Notes: generated by a model from the letters alone, not told the origin. A stretch of DNA of 64,000 bases from Uranotaenia lowii (GCF_029784155.1 NC_073693.1:283932875-283996874); one strand, 5' to 3'. Positions 34,967-47,096 are shown, counted from the first letter of the stretch. Numbers and translations: made by a program.

Positions 34967-37956
34967 ATGCTGACCAATGTTCCGAAAATCAATCATTTTC
35001 GATCAGCCATGCTTTACTGCATTCAGAGCCAAAAAATCGAAGCAGTCAATTTTGTCTCTCTAACCAAATCATATAAACAATCATGCATGACAACGACGCT
35101 GCTGTATTTGATACATTCCCACAAAACATGATGTGGTAAAGAAGGACATAGGTCGGCAACCTGCGGCTCGCGAGCCGCATGCGGCTCCTTGGATGTATAA
35201 CTACGGCTCTTTAGCTCAATGTGTGAGCATTTCGAAAATCCTCGAAATTTTCTAAGTAAACGCACGTAACATAAGTCCTTCAGTTCAGATAATATTTCCC
35301 AGAATTAAAAAGAAACCAAAAAACTACTACAGAACAAATTTATAGATAGAAGTAGCTTGTCAGTTTGCAACCAGTTGAGATTTAGAAATCAGTTAACGTT
35401 CTTTATAAAAGTCTGATATAGCATTTGGAAGCCTGGAGAAAATTTTGTTCGCTGGCACGGGGAGTTTTCCATTGAATTTGATTTTCTGATTTAATCGGAT
35501 AACCGAGCATTTTTTAATCGTCAAATAAAGTCATCACTGTTAAGATAATGAAATTGAGTTTGTTTTTCTTGAATCGAATATTTTAAAAATAAATTAGCTT
35601 TACCACCCTTCTGATCAAATATGAACATCAGATGATGATTTCAATAATACTTTGAATACTGATAATAATTGTTTTGTGCATTAAAATTTCTTTCTTAAAA
35701 CATTTTGTTTTTAAATATTTCAAATATTGAATTCCATCTTTCCATGTTCCTTTTCAAATCAATGAAAAAAATCAAGTTCTTCATTCCAATTTTAAACATG
35801 AGTTCAAGTGAACAAAATTTTCAAGTTTGTTGAATTATATTTTTGTAAACCGGGAACTGAATGCTGGTCTAATTTTAGAATTTCATGTATAATATGAATA
35901 TTTTTAGGTATTTATTCGAGAAAGAAACTCTATTTGGTAAAGAAGCATTTTCTTCCATAAACTTTATATTATCTTCTAACAACTTTCACGTCTTTTTTTA
36001 ATTATCAACCTAATTCCTTATTCTGCAATTATTTTTTAAACATCATGGCTGTTCTAAAAGTTGATTTTGATTTCTAAGTCGTTATAAGAATTTTAGTTTT
36101 GGTTTGTTCTATGAAGTGATGATAAAAATAACGTCAAAAAACAAAAATTTGAGTTTAAAAAATCGGTTCGTTGAAAAATTATTATATAAGATTTATTATA
36201 GTTTTGGAAGATCCGAGATAGCTATCAAAATTTTCATTGGACCCCAGCATATTTCTACATCATCGGTTGAATCTATTCTTGACGATTCCAAATATCCAAG
36301 ATAAACTGAAATATAGCAAATCTGTCAAGAATTAAAAGTATTCTAAAAATATTTTTTGACTGTTTGAAATATTTGGAATTGTTTTGTTTTGGAATATTGA
36401 AAAGTTTGAATGAATTATTTACACAACGAATCTTATATCATTAAAATTGGTTAACATTTTCGGCCAGGGAACCTCCAACAAACTCTTGTAATATTTTATA
36501 TTACAAATTCGCTAGTGAAAACTAAGAATTTATTCAACAAATTCAAATATCTGTTTGAGAAAAATCAAATAGATTAAATTCCAAATCACTAGTTGTATAA
36601 AAATTTATAAAATATGAATTTGTGGTTAAAATTCATAGAAACTTTGACAGAATGATCAATCTGAATCCATGATATATTTCAAGCTCAGAGGCTTAGACAT
36701 TATTTTAAGATTTCATTAGTATGGAGAAGTAACAACTTGGAAGGCTTACGATTTTGAACAGAATTGAGAATTTAATCTTAAATTTTCGTTATCGAAAAAT
36801 ATAATTTTTGAAACCTTTTTTTTTTATTTTATCAGAAATCAAAATGAGAACTAGAGAGCTGAATCGGAATGCTTGTAATGAAAAAAATTAAAAGAAATTT
36901 TATTACCACATTTTATAGACCACATCTCGCGACCGATTGTTAAATTTTGTCAAATTTTGACTAATTTTTTTTCCAATCCGTAAAATGAGCATTTATGAAT
37001 TAAAATTTGTTGGTTTATTTATTCTAGACCCGGAAAATATTTATCTATTTAAAATTATAGTTTTATGCGCATAACAAACAAATGAACCGCAATAGATTTT
37101 ATTGGATGTTCAAAACCAAAAATAAAATTAAAGCTTAGTATTTGAAGAAAAAACAATAGTGACAAACCCTCGTATAGTTTTTTTTATATTAATTTACATC
37201 TTGTAGTATGCATTTTTATGATATAAGATTTTCAATGCTTCTTTTTTAATATTTCAACAGAACACATCGAAAGTCTATTTTTTTATCTGGGAATAGGTGT
37301 TAGGAAACTGAGTTAACATCAGGATGCAATATATCTTAGCGATCACCATGATTTGTAGTAAGGATAAAATGAATTGCGGCTCTTTGAAACTTGGACATTT
37401 CATTAATTTGCAATTTTTGGCTCTTCTGTCTCAAAAGGTTGCCGACCGCTGTTCTAGGATCACAACTGATATGTATCAGTTCTGAGAGATGTGTAAAGGT
37501 TACAATATGATTTTTAATTTTTCGCTTTGCATAGAAGGACAAAATCATTACTAGGTAACCGCAATAAACTGTCCAGCATTTGCTACGGCTTTTTGAAACA
37601 TGTGGCCTATTATTTCTTCAGATTTTTCCTTCTGAAACATTCATGATCGTCTATCAATACCGAACATAATCAACAATGATGCGAGGATAGCCGTTAGTAA
37701 ATGATTGTGGGAGCGACGTTCAAAATGTATCATCAAGTATGTCGATCACCGTTGACTTGCCACTCGACGAATAGCAACGATAGCCCCTGATGGAGCATGG
37801 CATATTTTTATGTATCTAGTTAGTGTTGATGTTCGACAAATATTCAACGGATACTTTTGCCACGTGCGAATCACAGCACTCGGAGGTATACGTATTCTAG
37901 CTTGAAACAAATCCTGATTGCTTTTCTTGAGCGATTTTCCGAACATTGATGCTGAC
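34967..37956. mobile_element. hAT-like insertion (2,974 bp) with perfect 8-bp duplication
   Basis: ATGCTGAC stands at 34967-34974 and 37949-37956. The ends are inverted: CAATGTTCCGAAAATC at 34975 and, reverse-complemented, CAATGTTCGGAAAATC ending 37948. An 8-bp duplication with CA-starting TIRs suits the hAT superfamily. It interrupts the mariner gene between codons for LNM and KVECC. No transposase is seen; most of the length is the further nested element 35146-37451. Confidence 0.85.
35146..37451. mobile_element. Second nested TIR element, 2.3 kb
   Basis: CATAGGTCGGCAACCT at 35146 is inverted at the right end (CAGCGGTCGGCAACCT ending 37451). GGTCGGCAACCT termini with GCGGCTC or GAGCC just inside are seen in hAT elements of many animals. 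The flanking 8-mers, AAGAAGGA and TTCTAGGA, match only partly, so the duplication has decayed or the boundary is off. The interior is AT-rich without a recognisable protein. The left end also has a palindrome GGCTCGCGAGCC. Confidence 0.65.
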
Positions 37957-38446
37957 AAAAGTTGAATGCTGCATCATGGACGACGAAACATATGTGAAGG
38001 CTGACTTCAAACAGATTCCTGGCAACCTGTTTTTCACGACCAAGGATAAGTTCAGCATTCCGGAGCATGTCCGCACTAAGAAGATGTCCAAATTTGCGAA
38101 TAAATTCCTGGTTTGGCACGCCAAGGTGCGGGAAGCGGAGTGCACCTTTCGTGACCCAGGACACGATGACATGAAGGAGTGCCTCCAGAAGCGGCTGTTT
38201 CCTCTCCTGAAGGCCCACAACGTCAAAACAATCTTCTAGCCAGATTTGGCCTCATGCCACTACTCCAAGGGCGTGCTCAAGTGGTATGCGGACAGTAAGG
38301 TAAATTTCGTGCCGAAAATGTTCAACCCTCCCAACACTCCGGAGCTCCGCCCCATCGAGAAGTACTAGGTGATTATGAAGCAGCACCTTCTAAAACGACC
38401 TGCGAATCAATTTTGTGTGTGGCAATTTCATCGTGGACACCCTTTA

Positions 38447-38829
38447 GCTATACCTTCAACTGCATTTCACTAGTGTCTATCTTTTACCTTTTAAAGTTTT
38501 TTTTACGTGTGGATGTAATGATCCTTTAAATTTTTTGGGAATGGATGGGTTACACGAAACATTTATCTGCAAATTTGGCAACTTAATGAAAAAGCGTCGA
38601 GTTGAAGATGAACAATTTTTTTATTGCAGCATTCATAAGCACAAGATTTTCTCGTGTTCTCCTGTATTTTGTAACCGTCGTTACAAAGTCCTTAGGTAAT
38701 TTTTCCATTTTGTTTTAATTGTTGTTTCGAACTGTTGTTTTTCTATTTGTTAATTTAGTTAGGATTAGGCAAATTTTAAATAAATGTTTAGAAGATAGGT
38801 TTTAACAAATACAATAATTGTTAGTTTTA
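38447..38829. other. Unassigned stretch
   Basis: AT-rich sequence between the mariner right end and the LTR-like block. No gene. Confidence 0.35.
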
Positions 38830-39745
38830 AGTTGGGCGTGTGGCATCTTCGTCAACAAGTCTGCAACCAAGACGGGTTGCAAGGTCGAATGCATGTAGGT
38901 TGCATGCAAGGTGCAATAACTCGCCCAATATATTTTGAAAGGAGAAGGTGGAGGAGAGGAGTGAAGGATCGCGCCAAAAAGGGTCTTGGATTCTGGGCTT
39001 TTTTCTTCCGGCGTTCGTGCGAGTCAGGTGTGTTCCCCAACAGCCAAGAAATTTGGAAAACCTGTGTGTTTTGTTCTTGTGCCATCCCGTTTTGTGTTGA
39101 GGAATCCCGTCTTACCGTAAAGGACTTCGGCCTCTGGTTCAGGAAGGACCATAACCGCAAAGGAGGCTCATCTCTCGGGACTTCGAGTTTCTCGAAGTCT
39201 CTAACTACGAAGGAGAGCCCTTCTCAGCGCGGCCATACGGTCTTGCCGTGGTCCGCTGATCCCCGTCAACGAAGGAAGACGCCGTAATCCTTACCGTTCG
39301 TCACGTCAGACGAGCTGCCACCATTTTGGCAAATTGGTCACGTAACACATTCCCGTCCGTGATCCGCCATCGACAATCCGCCATTGTCGGACCCAACCCC
39401 GGGAAAAGGTAACTAGTGAGCGCTCACCAACGCAGAGTCATCGAGCATCCGGTACGTACCGCAACGGTCATCGACCACCGTCCAACCCACACCCTACACA
39501 CCCACACCACACAGTAGAGAGGTTAATAAAGTCAAGATCATTAAACCAAAGTTTTAAAGTAGTTCCTCGTTTCTTTGAAATAAAAGTAATTTTTCGTCCC
39601 AAGTTTTAATTTGTTGATTGTTTGATTGTAGAAAGCCCACAGTTTGTTCCCTTAGTTTTTGTCCGCGTTTCCCTCCGATTACCCAGCCGTAGGCCGACCC
39701 TGAGATAAGTCAAAGGGTCTTCTGCGACTGAGCTAGAATTATCCG
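38830..39745 (+). mobile_element. Probable LTR end (BEL/Pao-like), boundaries unresolved
   Basis: A GC-rich block differs sharply from the AT-rich flanks. It contains CACCACACAGTAGAGAGGTT, a polyadenylation signal AATAAAG at about 39524, a short A/T-rich U5-like stretch and a second AATAAA near 39579. The layout resembles insect BEL/Pao LTRs and the block at 47.2-48.2 kb. A 151-codon frame (38832-39287) has no retroviral domain. No matching second LTR, primer-binding site or duplication was proven, so a solo LTR is the likely but unproven reading. Confidence 0.35.
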
Positions 39746-42034
39746 GGAGTTGCTGGCCTATAGTCTCAATTTCCATGAAAGATGACGAAAGTGATGTTGT
39801 GGGGGAAATCGCCGTAGTTCTATTTCGAAACAAAATAAAATTTGTCTATGTTCTGCTATTCTTTGTATGTAAAGCAGTAGAGTTTCACCCAATCCAAAAT
39901 TTTACACTCGTGGGAAGAAGGACAACTTATTATTTAACAATAGTTTTACCCCTTTTTCTCAAGGATATGCATTGAAAACAAGTGACCTCAATTCACCTGT
40001 TGTAAGGAAAAGCTATATCAAAAAGTCATAAAATTTCTTTCTCACATACATTTGAATAATAATAACACAGTCACCCCAAATTGTTATTTAAAATCCACTT
40101 GTCCGCCTAACAACCCTTCTTTTTAAATCGAAAACCCACTTCTCCCAACGCAGTTGATACAACCTGTAGATCACCCTCCCGAAACGATAATATCCGGTCC
40201 GATTTGGTTCTTTCTTCCCTCAGGTAAGTATTCCGTCAAGCGTGGCACTCCTCCTGATTGCAGGGATTTCGAGCCAATTTAAGGTGTTTCATTCTGCATT
40301 TGCGTTCCCGATGGTGAATGTGAAAAAAAAAACCGATAGCGAGCGTTATTGTTATTTCTCCCCTTCGCACAACAGGAAGGGAGCGCCTGAATGTTTAGAG
40401 GTTTCCGGCTGGAGCCTTTCGAAGAACGTTTGATGTGTGATGTGCCTTCGAGCGTGAACAATTATAATTTACGAAAAATCTCCTTTCACGCAAACGCCAA
40501 GGGATCGCCTGACGTGGGGAATGGTGCGCAAACCCGAGAAGAAGACACCCCTGTTTTTGCTCCTGACGATGTAGATAGATATCGGAATGTTTTACGAACA
40601 ATGTTCGGCGAACCATCACGTCCTGTTCTTTGACAGTTTCGGAGAAAAGGATTCCATCATCCTCAACGGGAGCACTGGGTTGCCAACGGATTAGATTCTC
40701 AAGTTTGTAACAATTTTGAAACTAATCTTGGAAGTTCCAAAGTTTCTTCCAAGTGTGAACTACATTATAAAACAACCCCATGTTATAAAACACATAACTT
40801 ATGTGACATAAGAGTGTACCTACCACAGAGAGTCCAGAATAGTGAAATTTAGGCTTAAAATTTATCTAGAGCCGATTTTTATTAACATGAATGGATTTTT
40901 TGTGGCATACCTTCCTCCATCCTTTTAGAAGAATAAAAAGTTTTTCAATAAAAAATAATCATTGAAACATGATAGCTTCTTTTAGAGACTTGGTGCCCGA
41001 AGCTGTTGCAGAAATCATCTTTGGCCTCAAACAGTCATAGGTAAAAAATTTCCGGTCAATCGCACTACCCGTTTCCAAATGCTGCGCAGACAGCTAAAAT
41101 AATATATAAACAATAAGATTTTAATAAATAAGATTTTTAAGAAACCCTTTGGCATCACTTCTCGGATAAATCTACCTGTTTCAACAGATCGTCCACTGTC
41201 GCCGGAAATAGCAAGCCCATCCTGGTTTTCCAGTCATCTTCCATGCGCACACCGGTCGCGGTCAGTTAGTCTCAGCGCTTCACCCGTCATCAGAACACGA
41301 TGCGGAAAAAGGATCGGCCGGACAGGAGTCAGGAAGTCCCTTTGTAGTGTTCCCTTTAGAAGTCAGAAAGGGTGATTACCGAAGCGACAAATTAATTCCA
41401 TTTCCAGATACAAATGAAAGCAAAGCCCAAGTCAGTCAGTCCAGCCAAATTATGAACGATCGTTACCTGTTTTCCCCCTTTTTCCTACTTTTTGCTAAAG
41501 TCTCACAGGGACTCGAAACACCTGAGCATTTGTATCTACCTGTTGGCTAACATCGAACATATCAAAACATAAAAACATCCATAAGAGGAAACGAGAAAAT
41601 AAAAACAGCAACTCGCAGAAGGGTGAGTTGTGTTGAGATCTTCTAATAGCAGCGCTAGGAGGGTTCTTTTCACTTTATTTTTTGCCGGATCGGTGCCTGA
41701 TTGCGTCGGTCAGCCCTAATTGGGGGATGAATTTACACTTTTACTGCCTTTTACGGCCGGGCGCGTCCATTGAGGCAATTTCCGGCGATTGTCCTGGCGC
41801 TCCAGAGAGAGAGTTGGAGAGGGTGCAAAGGATAATAATTGGATAATGTTTTATTCATAGGGTCCTGGGAAAAAACTTAAAGTCCGTGTTAACTCACCTG
41901 TTGAAATGGGAACGCTGAAATCCCACAGATCTTGGTTAATATGTTGATGATGTTAATGATGTTTAGAATTCTATTTCTTTTTTTTTGCTTCAGACTTGAA
42001 CGAACAAGTGCAGTTTGATTAGACATTATTACGT
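39746..42034. other. Unassigned stretch, moderate GC
   Basis: Frames at 40242-40433, 40391-40633 and 41347-41550 have no known similarity. 40.2-41.6 kb is less AT-rich than average and could be unique host DNA. No domain, splice pattern or RNA gene was recognised. Confidence 0.35.
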
Positions 42035-42870
42035 CACGTCAAGAATTTTTTGGGACGTTTGGTTGGTGGACGAGAGGTTTGAAACTTTCATAAAAACCAA
42101 CGGCTACCCACCAAATTTCACGTTGATCGGTTCAGTAGTTTCCGAATTGTTCGAATCGTTTCAAATTAATGTTAATTTTGTAAGGGAGCCCCACTTCTTT
42201 GAATTTGGAGGGGTTTTAAAGTATTATAGAAACTATTCCCAGTCTTGAAAATGGTTACACATCTAATTTAACGTTGATCGATTCAGTAGTTTACAAAAAT
42301 TGTTCGAATTATGTCAAATTTTTGTTAATTTTGTGTGGGAACCCTCATTTTTGAATTAAGAGAGGTTTTAAGCTATTAAAAACCATTCCCGGTCTTGAAA
42401 ATAGCTACACATCAAATTTCTCCGTTGATCGGTTCAGTAGTTTACAAAAATTGTCTGAATTGTGTGAATTTTCTGGTAATTTTGTATGGGAGCCCCTGTT
42501 TTTAGGATTCTGAGGGGTTTGAAAGTGTAACAGAAAACATTCCCGGTCTCGAAAATGGATACACATACCAAATTTCACGTTGATCGGTTCAGTAGTTTAT
42601 GAAAATTGTCCGAATTGTGTAAATTGTTGTTAATTTTGTGTAGGAACCCCCTCCCCCCTTTTTCGAATTTGGAGGGATTTGATAGTATTTTGAAAAACAT
42701 TTCCAGTCTTAAAAATGGCTACACACCAAGTTTCAAGTTGATCGGTTCAGTTGTTTCTGAAAATTATTCGAATAATGTCAAGTTTATAATAATTTTGTAT
42801 GGGAGCCCCCCTTCCTTTAAGTTGGAGCCGTTTGAAAGTATTTTAGGAACCATCTGTACGTTGTACGTTT
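42035..42870 (+). repeat. Tandem repeat, about 150-158 bp period, five units
   Basis: GTTGATCGGTTCAGTAGTTT, with small changes, starts at 42122, 42272, 42424, 42579 and 42737. Each unit also has TTAATTTTGTATGGGAGCCC (variants) and a GGGGTTT...GAAAATGG block. Period lengthens slightly from left to right. This looks like the internal repeat of a non-autonomous element, but no Helitron or TIR ends were found. Confidence 0.8.
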
Positions 42871-43133
42871 AATTCAGGTCAATTCAGGTGAACTTCACCT
42901 CGTTACGAGGTAAGATTTACCCTTTTAGGATTCACCCTTTTTTCGGTCAATTTCATAATTTTTTCCAGCTCGATCCAGGTAAACTTTACCTCACTGTAAG
43001 GTGAGTTTCATCTCAAAAAGGTGGAGCTTACCTTTTTGCTTTCACGAGCGTTTACTTTGCTATCTCTGTAAATTTTTACCTTTTTATTGTTTTCCGTGTA
43101 GTAAAACATTACTCTTTTTATTTGGGCTGGGTC

Positions 43134-44460
43134 ATTCGGCATGAAGTCATTCGGCCGATGGAAGTTAGGCCGAATGGGTTATCAGGCCGAATATCCGGAT
43201 ATCCAGCCGAAGACTGTAAGACCGAAAGGATGCAAAGCCGAAAGGATGTTAGGCCGAATGATCATCAGGCCGAATAATAATTAGGCCGAAGGGTCGTTAG
43301 GCCGAATAGGCATGAGTCCGAATTATCATCAAGCCGAATGGTCGTAAGACAGAATAGTAATGAGGCCGAATGGTCGTTAGGGCGAATGGTCGTTAGGGCG
43401 AATGGTCGTTAGGGCGCATGGTCGTTAGGCCGAATGATCATTAGGCCGAATGGTCGTTAGGCCGAATGGATTTAAGGCTGAAAGGAACAGCTGCTTAGTA
43501 ACATATGTAATACACTACCACGAACGAGCAAGCAGACATCGTTTAAAAAAAATTAGTAGATATAAGTTACACGACATGGTTGCAATTCGAAATTGACTGG
43601 ACAAGACTTTCTGTGTTACACGATTGTGATTGTCTAGTGCTGCTATTAACAGTTTCGCGCTTGCTGCTGTCTTACATCCATTCCGCCTTTCGGTGCTTAT
43701 TCAAGGCAAGCATTCGAACTCCCAGTCAACCTGCAGCTCACGCTGACTCGGTCAAACTTCGAAGAACGACTGTAAGGCCTAACATCTATTCGGCATAACA
43801 ACCATTCCTAATCTCCATTCGGCCTTATCATCGTTCGGCCTAACGACCATTTGGGTTAGCATCCATTCGGCCAAATATTCATTCAGTGCTATACTGCCGC
43901 TCATAGCAAGTCCGTCCCATTTGCGTTTTTGTCATTTTTCAGTTTATCGCTGGAATCACTTTAATTTTATCTGTAGTTACAATAGAAAATTTTGTTTTCA
44001 GCACTTTGTTCTGATGAACATTGAAAAAAACCCCAAGTCATTTTGTCCCATTGCACAAATGATCGCAAGTCGGTCCCATATGGCTTAAATCATCGCATGT
44101 CGGTCCCACTGCCATAAGGGCCTAGCAAAAGATTTTTAACAGAATTAAAACGAAAAAACAAACCTTATAAAGCGAAAAACTTTAGATTGCCGTTGCAGTG
44201 ACAGATTCTGGTGATTACTTTGATTAAAAACGCATACCAGTGGCGAATTTTCGATGGAACATTTTACGATTTTTCATTGCCGTTTTTCTCAATTCAACAA
44301 AAACGCAAATGGGACGAACTTGCTATGAGCGGCAGTATATCCATTTGGCCTTACAACTATCTGGCCTAACGACCATTCAGCCTAAAGACCATTCGACCTA
44401 ACGATTATTCGGCCAGCTGACCACTCGGCCTAGTGACCATTCGGCCTAACATGCAGGCAT
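43134..44460. repeat. TTCGGCCTAACGACCA tandem array in inverted halves
   Basis: From 43134 to 43475 a ~20-bp unit repeats as AGGCCGAATGGTCGTTAGG with many variants. From about 43775 to 44455 the same unit appears on the opposite strand (TTCGGCCTAACGACCATTCG). The two halves face each other around about 300 bp of other sequence (43480-43770), forming a foldback. A TA-flanked MITE (43894-44335) sits inside the right half. The unit recurs at 46285-46345 and 48710-49145. Confidence 0.8.
43892..44337. mobile_element. 442-bp MITE with TA duplication
   Basis: CTGCCGCTCATAGCAAGT at 43894 is inverted as ACTTGCTATGAGCGGCAG ending 44335, flanked by TA at 43892-43893 and 44336-44337. The TIRs extend with CCCATTTGCGTTTTTG and its complement, about 40 bp in all. 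Non-coding interior with the repeated phrase GTCGGTCCCA. Mariner-type mobilisation is inferred from the TA target. Confidence 0.85.
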
Positions 44461-44532
44461 ACATTAAAGAAATCATTAGTTATTTGTTATTTATTTCTTA
44501 TCAACGGATCACATGTTGATCCAAATGATTAC

Positions 44533-46181
44533 TTAAAATTAAAAATTAAAAATTAAAAATTAAAAACATAACATTAAGTCTAACTATGGGGTTCTCAAGG
44601 CCCGTATCACTTTTCTTCGGAAAACGTCCCTCGAAACGTCGAAGTCAAAATGCGCCGAGAAACGGTTGAACGATCTCATTGCGCCGATGAGGGCGCTGTT
44701 AGCTCCGTAATTGTTCATTCGAAGGGGAATGTACAACTGAAGATCCAGATTTCTAAGACCACGGGGTCGTACACTAAGCGGAATAGCCTCCAGTAGCTTG
44801 GGACAGTCGATTCGCGATGACAGGAGGCGACGAATGAGGCACGTGTTGCTTGTCTGCGAGCTTGAAGAGTATCGATATCTATGAGGCGGCATCGATTTTC
44901 GTAGCTAGGTAAGCGAAAAGGGTCTTGCCAGTTCAGGTGTCTAAGGGCGTATCGCAAGAATCGCCGCTGGATAGCCTCCAGCCGATCGACACCGTTCTGG
45001 TAGTAGGGACACCAGACAGCTGATGCGTATTCAAGGATGGAACGAACGATGCTGCAGTATAGGCTTTTCAGGCAATACACATCCTTGAAGTCCTTCGCCA
45101 CTCTAAAAATGAAACCAAGACTTCTGGATGCTTTGTCAATCACGTAGTTGGTGTGTGCCTTGAATTCCAAGCGCTGATCTAAGATTACACCAAGATCGTT
45201 AACGTGGTTCACACGTGAGATGGGTCCGTCTCCTAGGAAGTACTCCGCGATTAAAGGTTGCCGCTTACGAGAAAAGCTGATGACTGCACATTTGTTGCGG
45301 TTTAATGGCAGACAGTTAAGGTCGCACCAATCAGCGAAGAGGTTAAATTGACATTGCAGAAAATTTATGTCGTCGTGGTCGTTTATGGTGTAAAATAGTT
45401 TTAGGTCATCGGCATAGCAGAGTTTGGGGACGTCGAGGAGTGACAACACGTCGTTGAAGTAAATTAGGAAAATGATCGGTCCTAGATCGCTACCTTGGGG
45501 CACACCAGAGGTGGCTGAGAACTGCCTGGAAAAGGTGTCACCCGTTCGAACAATCAATTTACGACCGGTTAAGTAACTGCGGAACCAGCCCAGTAGCGTA
45601 CCACATAATCCTAAGCGTTCGAGTTTTCCGATGGCAATCTCATGGTTCACCTTGTCGAATGCAGCGGACAGATCGGTGTAGATTGCATCAGTTTGAGATT
45701 TGGCAGCAAAACTTTCATGCACAACAGAAGTAAACGTTAGCAAGTTACTTGTTGTGGAGCGTTTGGGCATGAATCCGTGCTGATCATTGGAGATGTAATT
45801 TTTGCAGGACGTGAAAAAAGGATCCAAGATCACCAATTCAAATAATTTGGCAATAGAACATAAAGCAGAGATTCCACGGTAATTGTTAATATCTCTCCTA
45901 TCTCCTTTTTTATGAACCGGGAACATGTAAGCTTCCTTCCATAGTAGAGGGAAGATGGCTCTATCAAGCGAAGCTTGAAAAATGAGCCGAATAGGGGTCA
46001 GCAAAACAGGCATGAAACTTTTCAAAAAAGCAGCTGGTATCCCGTCCGGACCTGTAGAAAAGGAATTCTTGAGCTTCGCTGCTGCTTTAGAGATGGCTGC
46101 CTCCTCGATTTCGAAACCATTTATTGAAAAGTTGTTTGAGAGACAACTTGTGACTTGCTCGATATGAAATATTTTGAACAA
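44533..46181 (-). pseudogene. Non-LTR retrotransposon RT (CR1/Jockey-like group), 5'-truncated
   Basis: A 488-codon minus-strand frame (46181 to 44715) encodes most of a LINE reverse transcriptase: TGPDGIPAAFLKS (residues 43-55), VHKKGDRRDINNYRGIS (89-105), motif A DLSAAFDKV (170-178), motif B SGVPQGSDLGP (225-235) and the catalytic YADD (256-259), then the thumb and a C-terminal domain with EAIQRRFLRYALRHLNW. A frameshift near 44825 moves the last ~85 residues to another frame, ending at 44584. The 3' end carries repeats of a 7-bp unit, TTTTTAA in the coding sense (44533-44566), a short microsatellite tail as in CR1-group elements. The endonuclease is missing. The RT motifs are all intact, so decay is slight. 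Confidence 0.9.
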
Positions 46182-46284
46182 AGGGTGTCTTGAACGAATC
46201 TTGAAAAATCAATCAAAACAACATTTATACGATAGAAAGGAAAAATCCCATTTTAAGCGATTATATCATTTCTATTACGTTAGC

Positions 46285-46345
46285 TGGGCATTCGGTCTTG
46301 TATCCATTCGGCTTTGTATAAATTCGGCTTAGTGACCATTAGACC
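46285..46345. repeat. Small TTCGGC array fragment
   Basis: CATTCGGTCTTGTATCCATT, CGGCTTTGTATAAATTCGGC and TTAGTGACCATTAGACC are decayed units of the same array as 43.1-44.5 kb. They mark the far side of the LINE insertion. Confidence 0.6.
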
Positions 46346-46504
46346 GCTGCAAAAAATGACTTTTTGCTTCCATATGTTTTTTCGATGCCTTTTAGGTCAC
46401 CAAGCATCAGTGTAAAATTTGAGATGATTTGATAGATTCCTGAGTTAGCGCAACGCGTTTAATTTTGTATGGAAATTTGTATGGAAGAAGAAATTTTTGC
46501 ACAT

Positions 46505-47096
46505 TACAGGGTGACAAAAAGTCCGGTCACACAGAAAAATCTCAATATTTCAAAGAATAAGAAGAAAATCAGAATCTGACTTTCATAGCTTTATTCAGTA
46601 ACTCATCAAGATACTTCACAGACGATATCTCGGAATTACACCACCTTTCTCTGATCGAACCAGCTTCAGACGTTTCGGAAAGTCGTCGCAAGCGGCGCGG
46701 CGCGCACGTCCGATCTCGTATAATCTTTTTCAACCTTAGAGTTCTCACAGACCATGGTTGTCCAGATCGTGTCTAGTCCTCGGTACCTCTGGTCTCTAGT
46801 ATCGATTTATGGTCTGGTACACGAATTTCCGGTTGATTACGAGCGGTTTTAGGTGTTTGAATATGTTGAATATGTGTCCGGGTTTGTACCCTCTCACATA
46901 TTCAGCGATAACAGCTGCTCTCAACTCTGCCACTCACAACTTAATGTACACAAACTGCACAGAAACGAAACTCTTCCACTGTGGGCAGCAAAGTTAGCCC
47001 TTTCATTTGACATATAGATGGCACCAGAGAGATACAACGTATAGGCTACAGGCGACCCCAAAAAAAAGTGTGACAGGACTTTTTTGTCACCCTGTA
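46505..47096 (-). mobile_element. Tc1/mariner superfamily copy, internally deleted (588 bp)
   Basis: CAGGGTGACAAAAAGTCC at 46507 is inverted as GGACTTTTTTGTCACCCTG ending 47094. TA flanks both ends. On the minus strand the N-terminal DNA-binding part survives at about 46930-46800 (LRAAVIAEYVRGYKPGHIF, then FVYQTINRY), as does a C-terminus ending KGGVIPRYRL at about 46740-46630. The catalytic core between them is gone. The N-terminal pattern resembles that of the maT-type transposase at 51.9 kb, but the TIRs differ, so they are separate families. Confidence 0.8.

Larger units (their letters stand above)
34555..38395 (+). pseudogene. DD37E mariner transposase gene, interrupted
   Basis: The first part (34555-34966) encodes MESKEHLVRDKMLRTHHESK, a helix-turn-helix block (RSIAKTLGIANSTVS), a second (SVRDVAKKLHLSRSFVQKAK) and RDEKQNKSAKIRARKLYLNM, with stops and one small frameshift. 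The second part (37949-38395) resumes with MLTKVECCIMDDETYVKADF (first catalytic Asp), KMSKFANKFLVWHAK, FRDPGHDDMKECLQKRLFP, PDLASCHYSKGVLKWYADSK (second Asp) and TPELRPIEKY (Glu). Two conserved Trp codons are TAG (before PDLAS and after IEKY). The insertion lies exactly between the parts with an 8-bp duplication, so the coding sequence is contiguous once it is ignored. The gene is dead through both stops and the insertion. Confidence 0.85.
34416..38446 (+). mobile_element. DD37E mariner split by nested insertions
   Basis: The ends AAGGGTGTGTAATTGCC (34418) and, inverted, AAGGGTGTCCACGATG (ending 38444) are flanked by TA (34416-34417 and 38445-38446); both ends share AATTGCCACAC a little further in. 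Removing the insertion 34975-37948 and one copy of its duplication leaves about 1.05 kb, a normal mariner length. The third catalytic block is intact in position: 37 residues lie between the Asp of PDLASCHYSK and the Glu of RPIEKY, so the triad is DD37E by direct count. Confidence 0.9.

Noticed and set aside
35138..37459. Eight-base duplication for the inner 2.3-kb element
   Set aside because: AAGAAGGA and TTCTAGGA match at only four positions, so I did not claim a duplication.
38832..39287. 151-codon reading frame in a GC-rich block
   Set aside because: GC-rich DNA has few stops by chance; an antisense frame overlaps it and no domain is visible. The block looks like an LTR.
43134..43480. 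CRISPR-like regular repeats
   Set aside because: Units are variable and adjacent without unique spacers, and the genome is eukaryotic.
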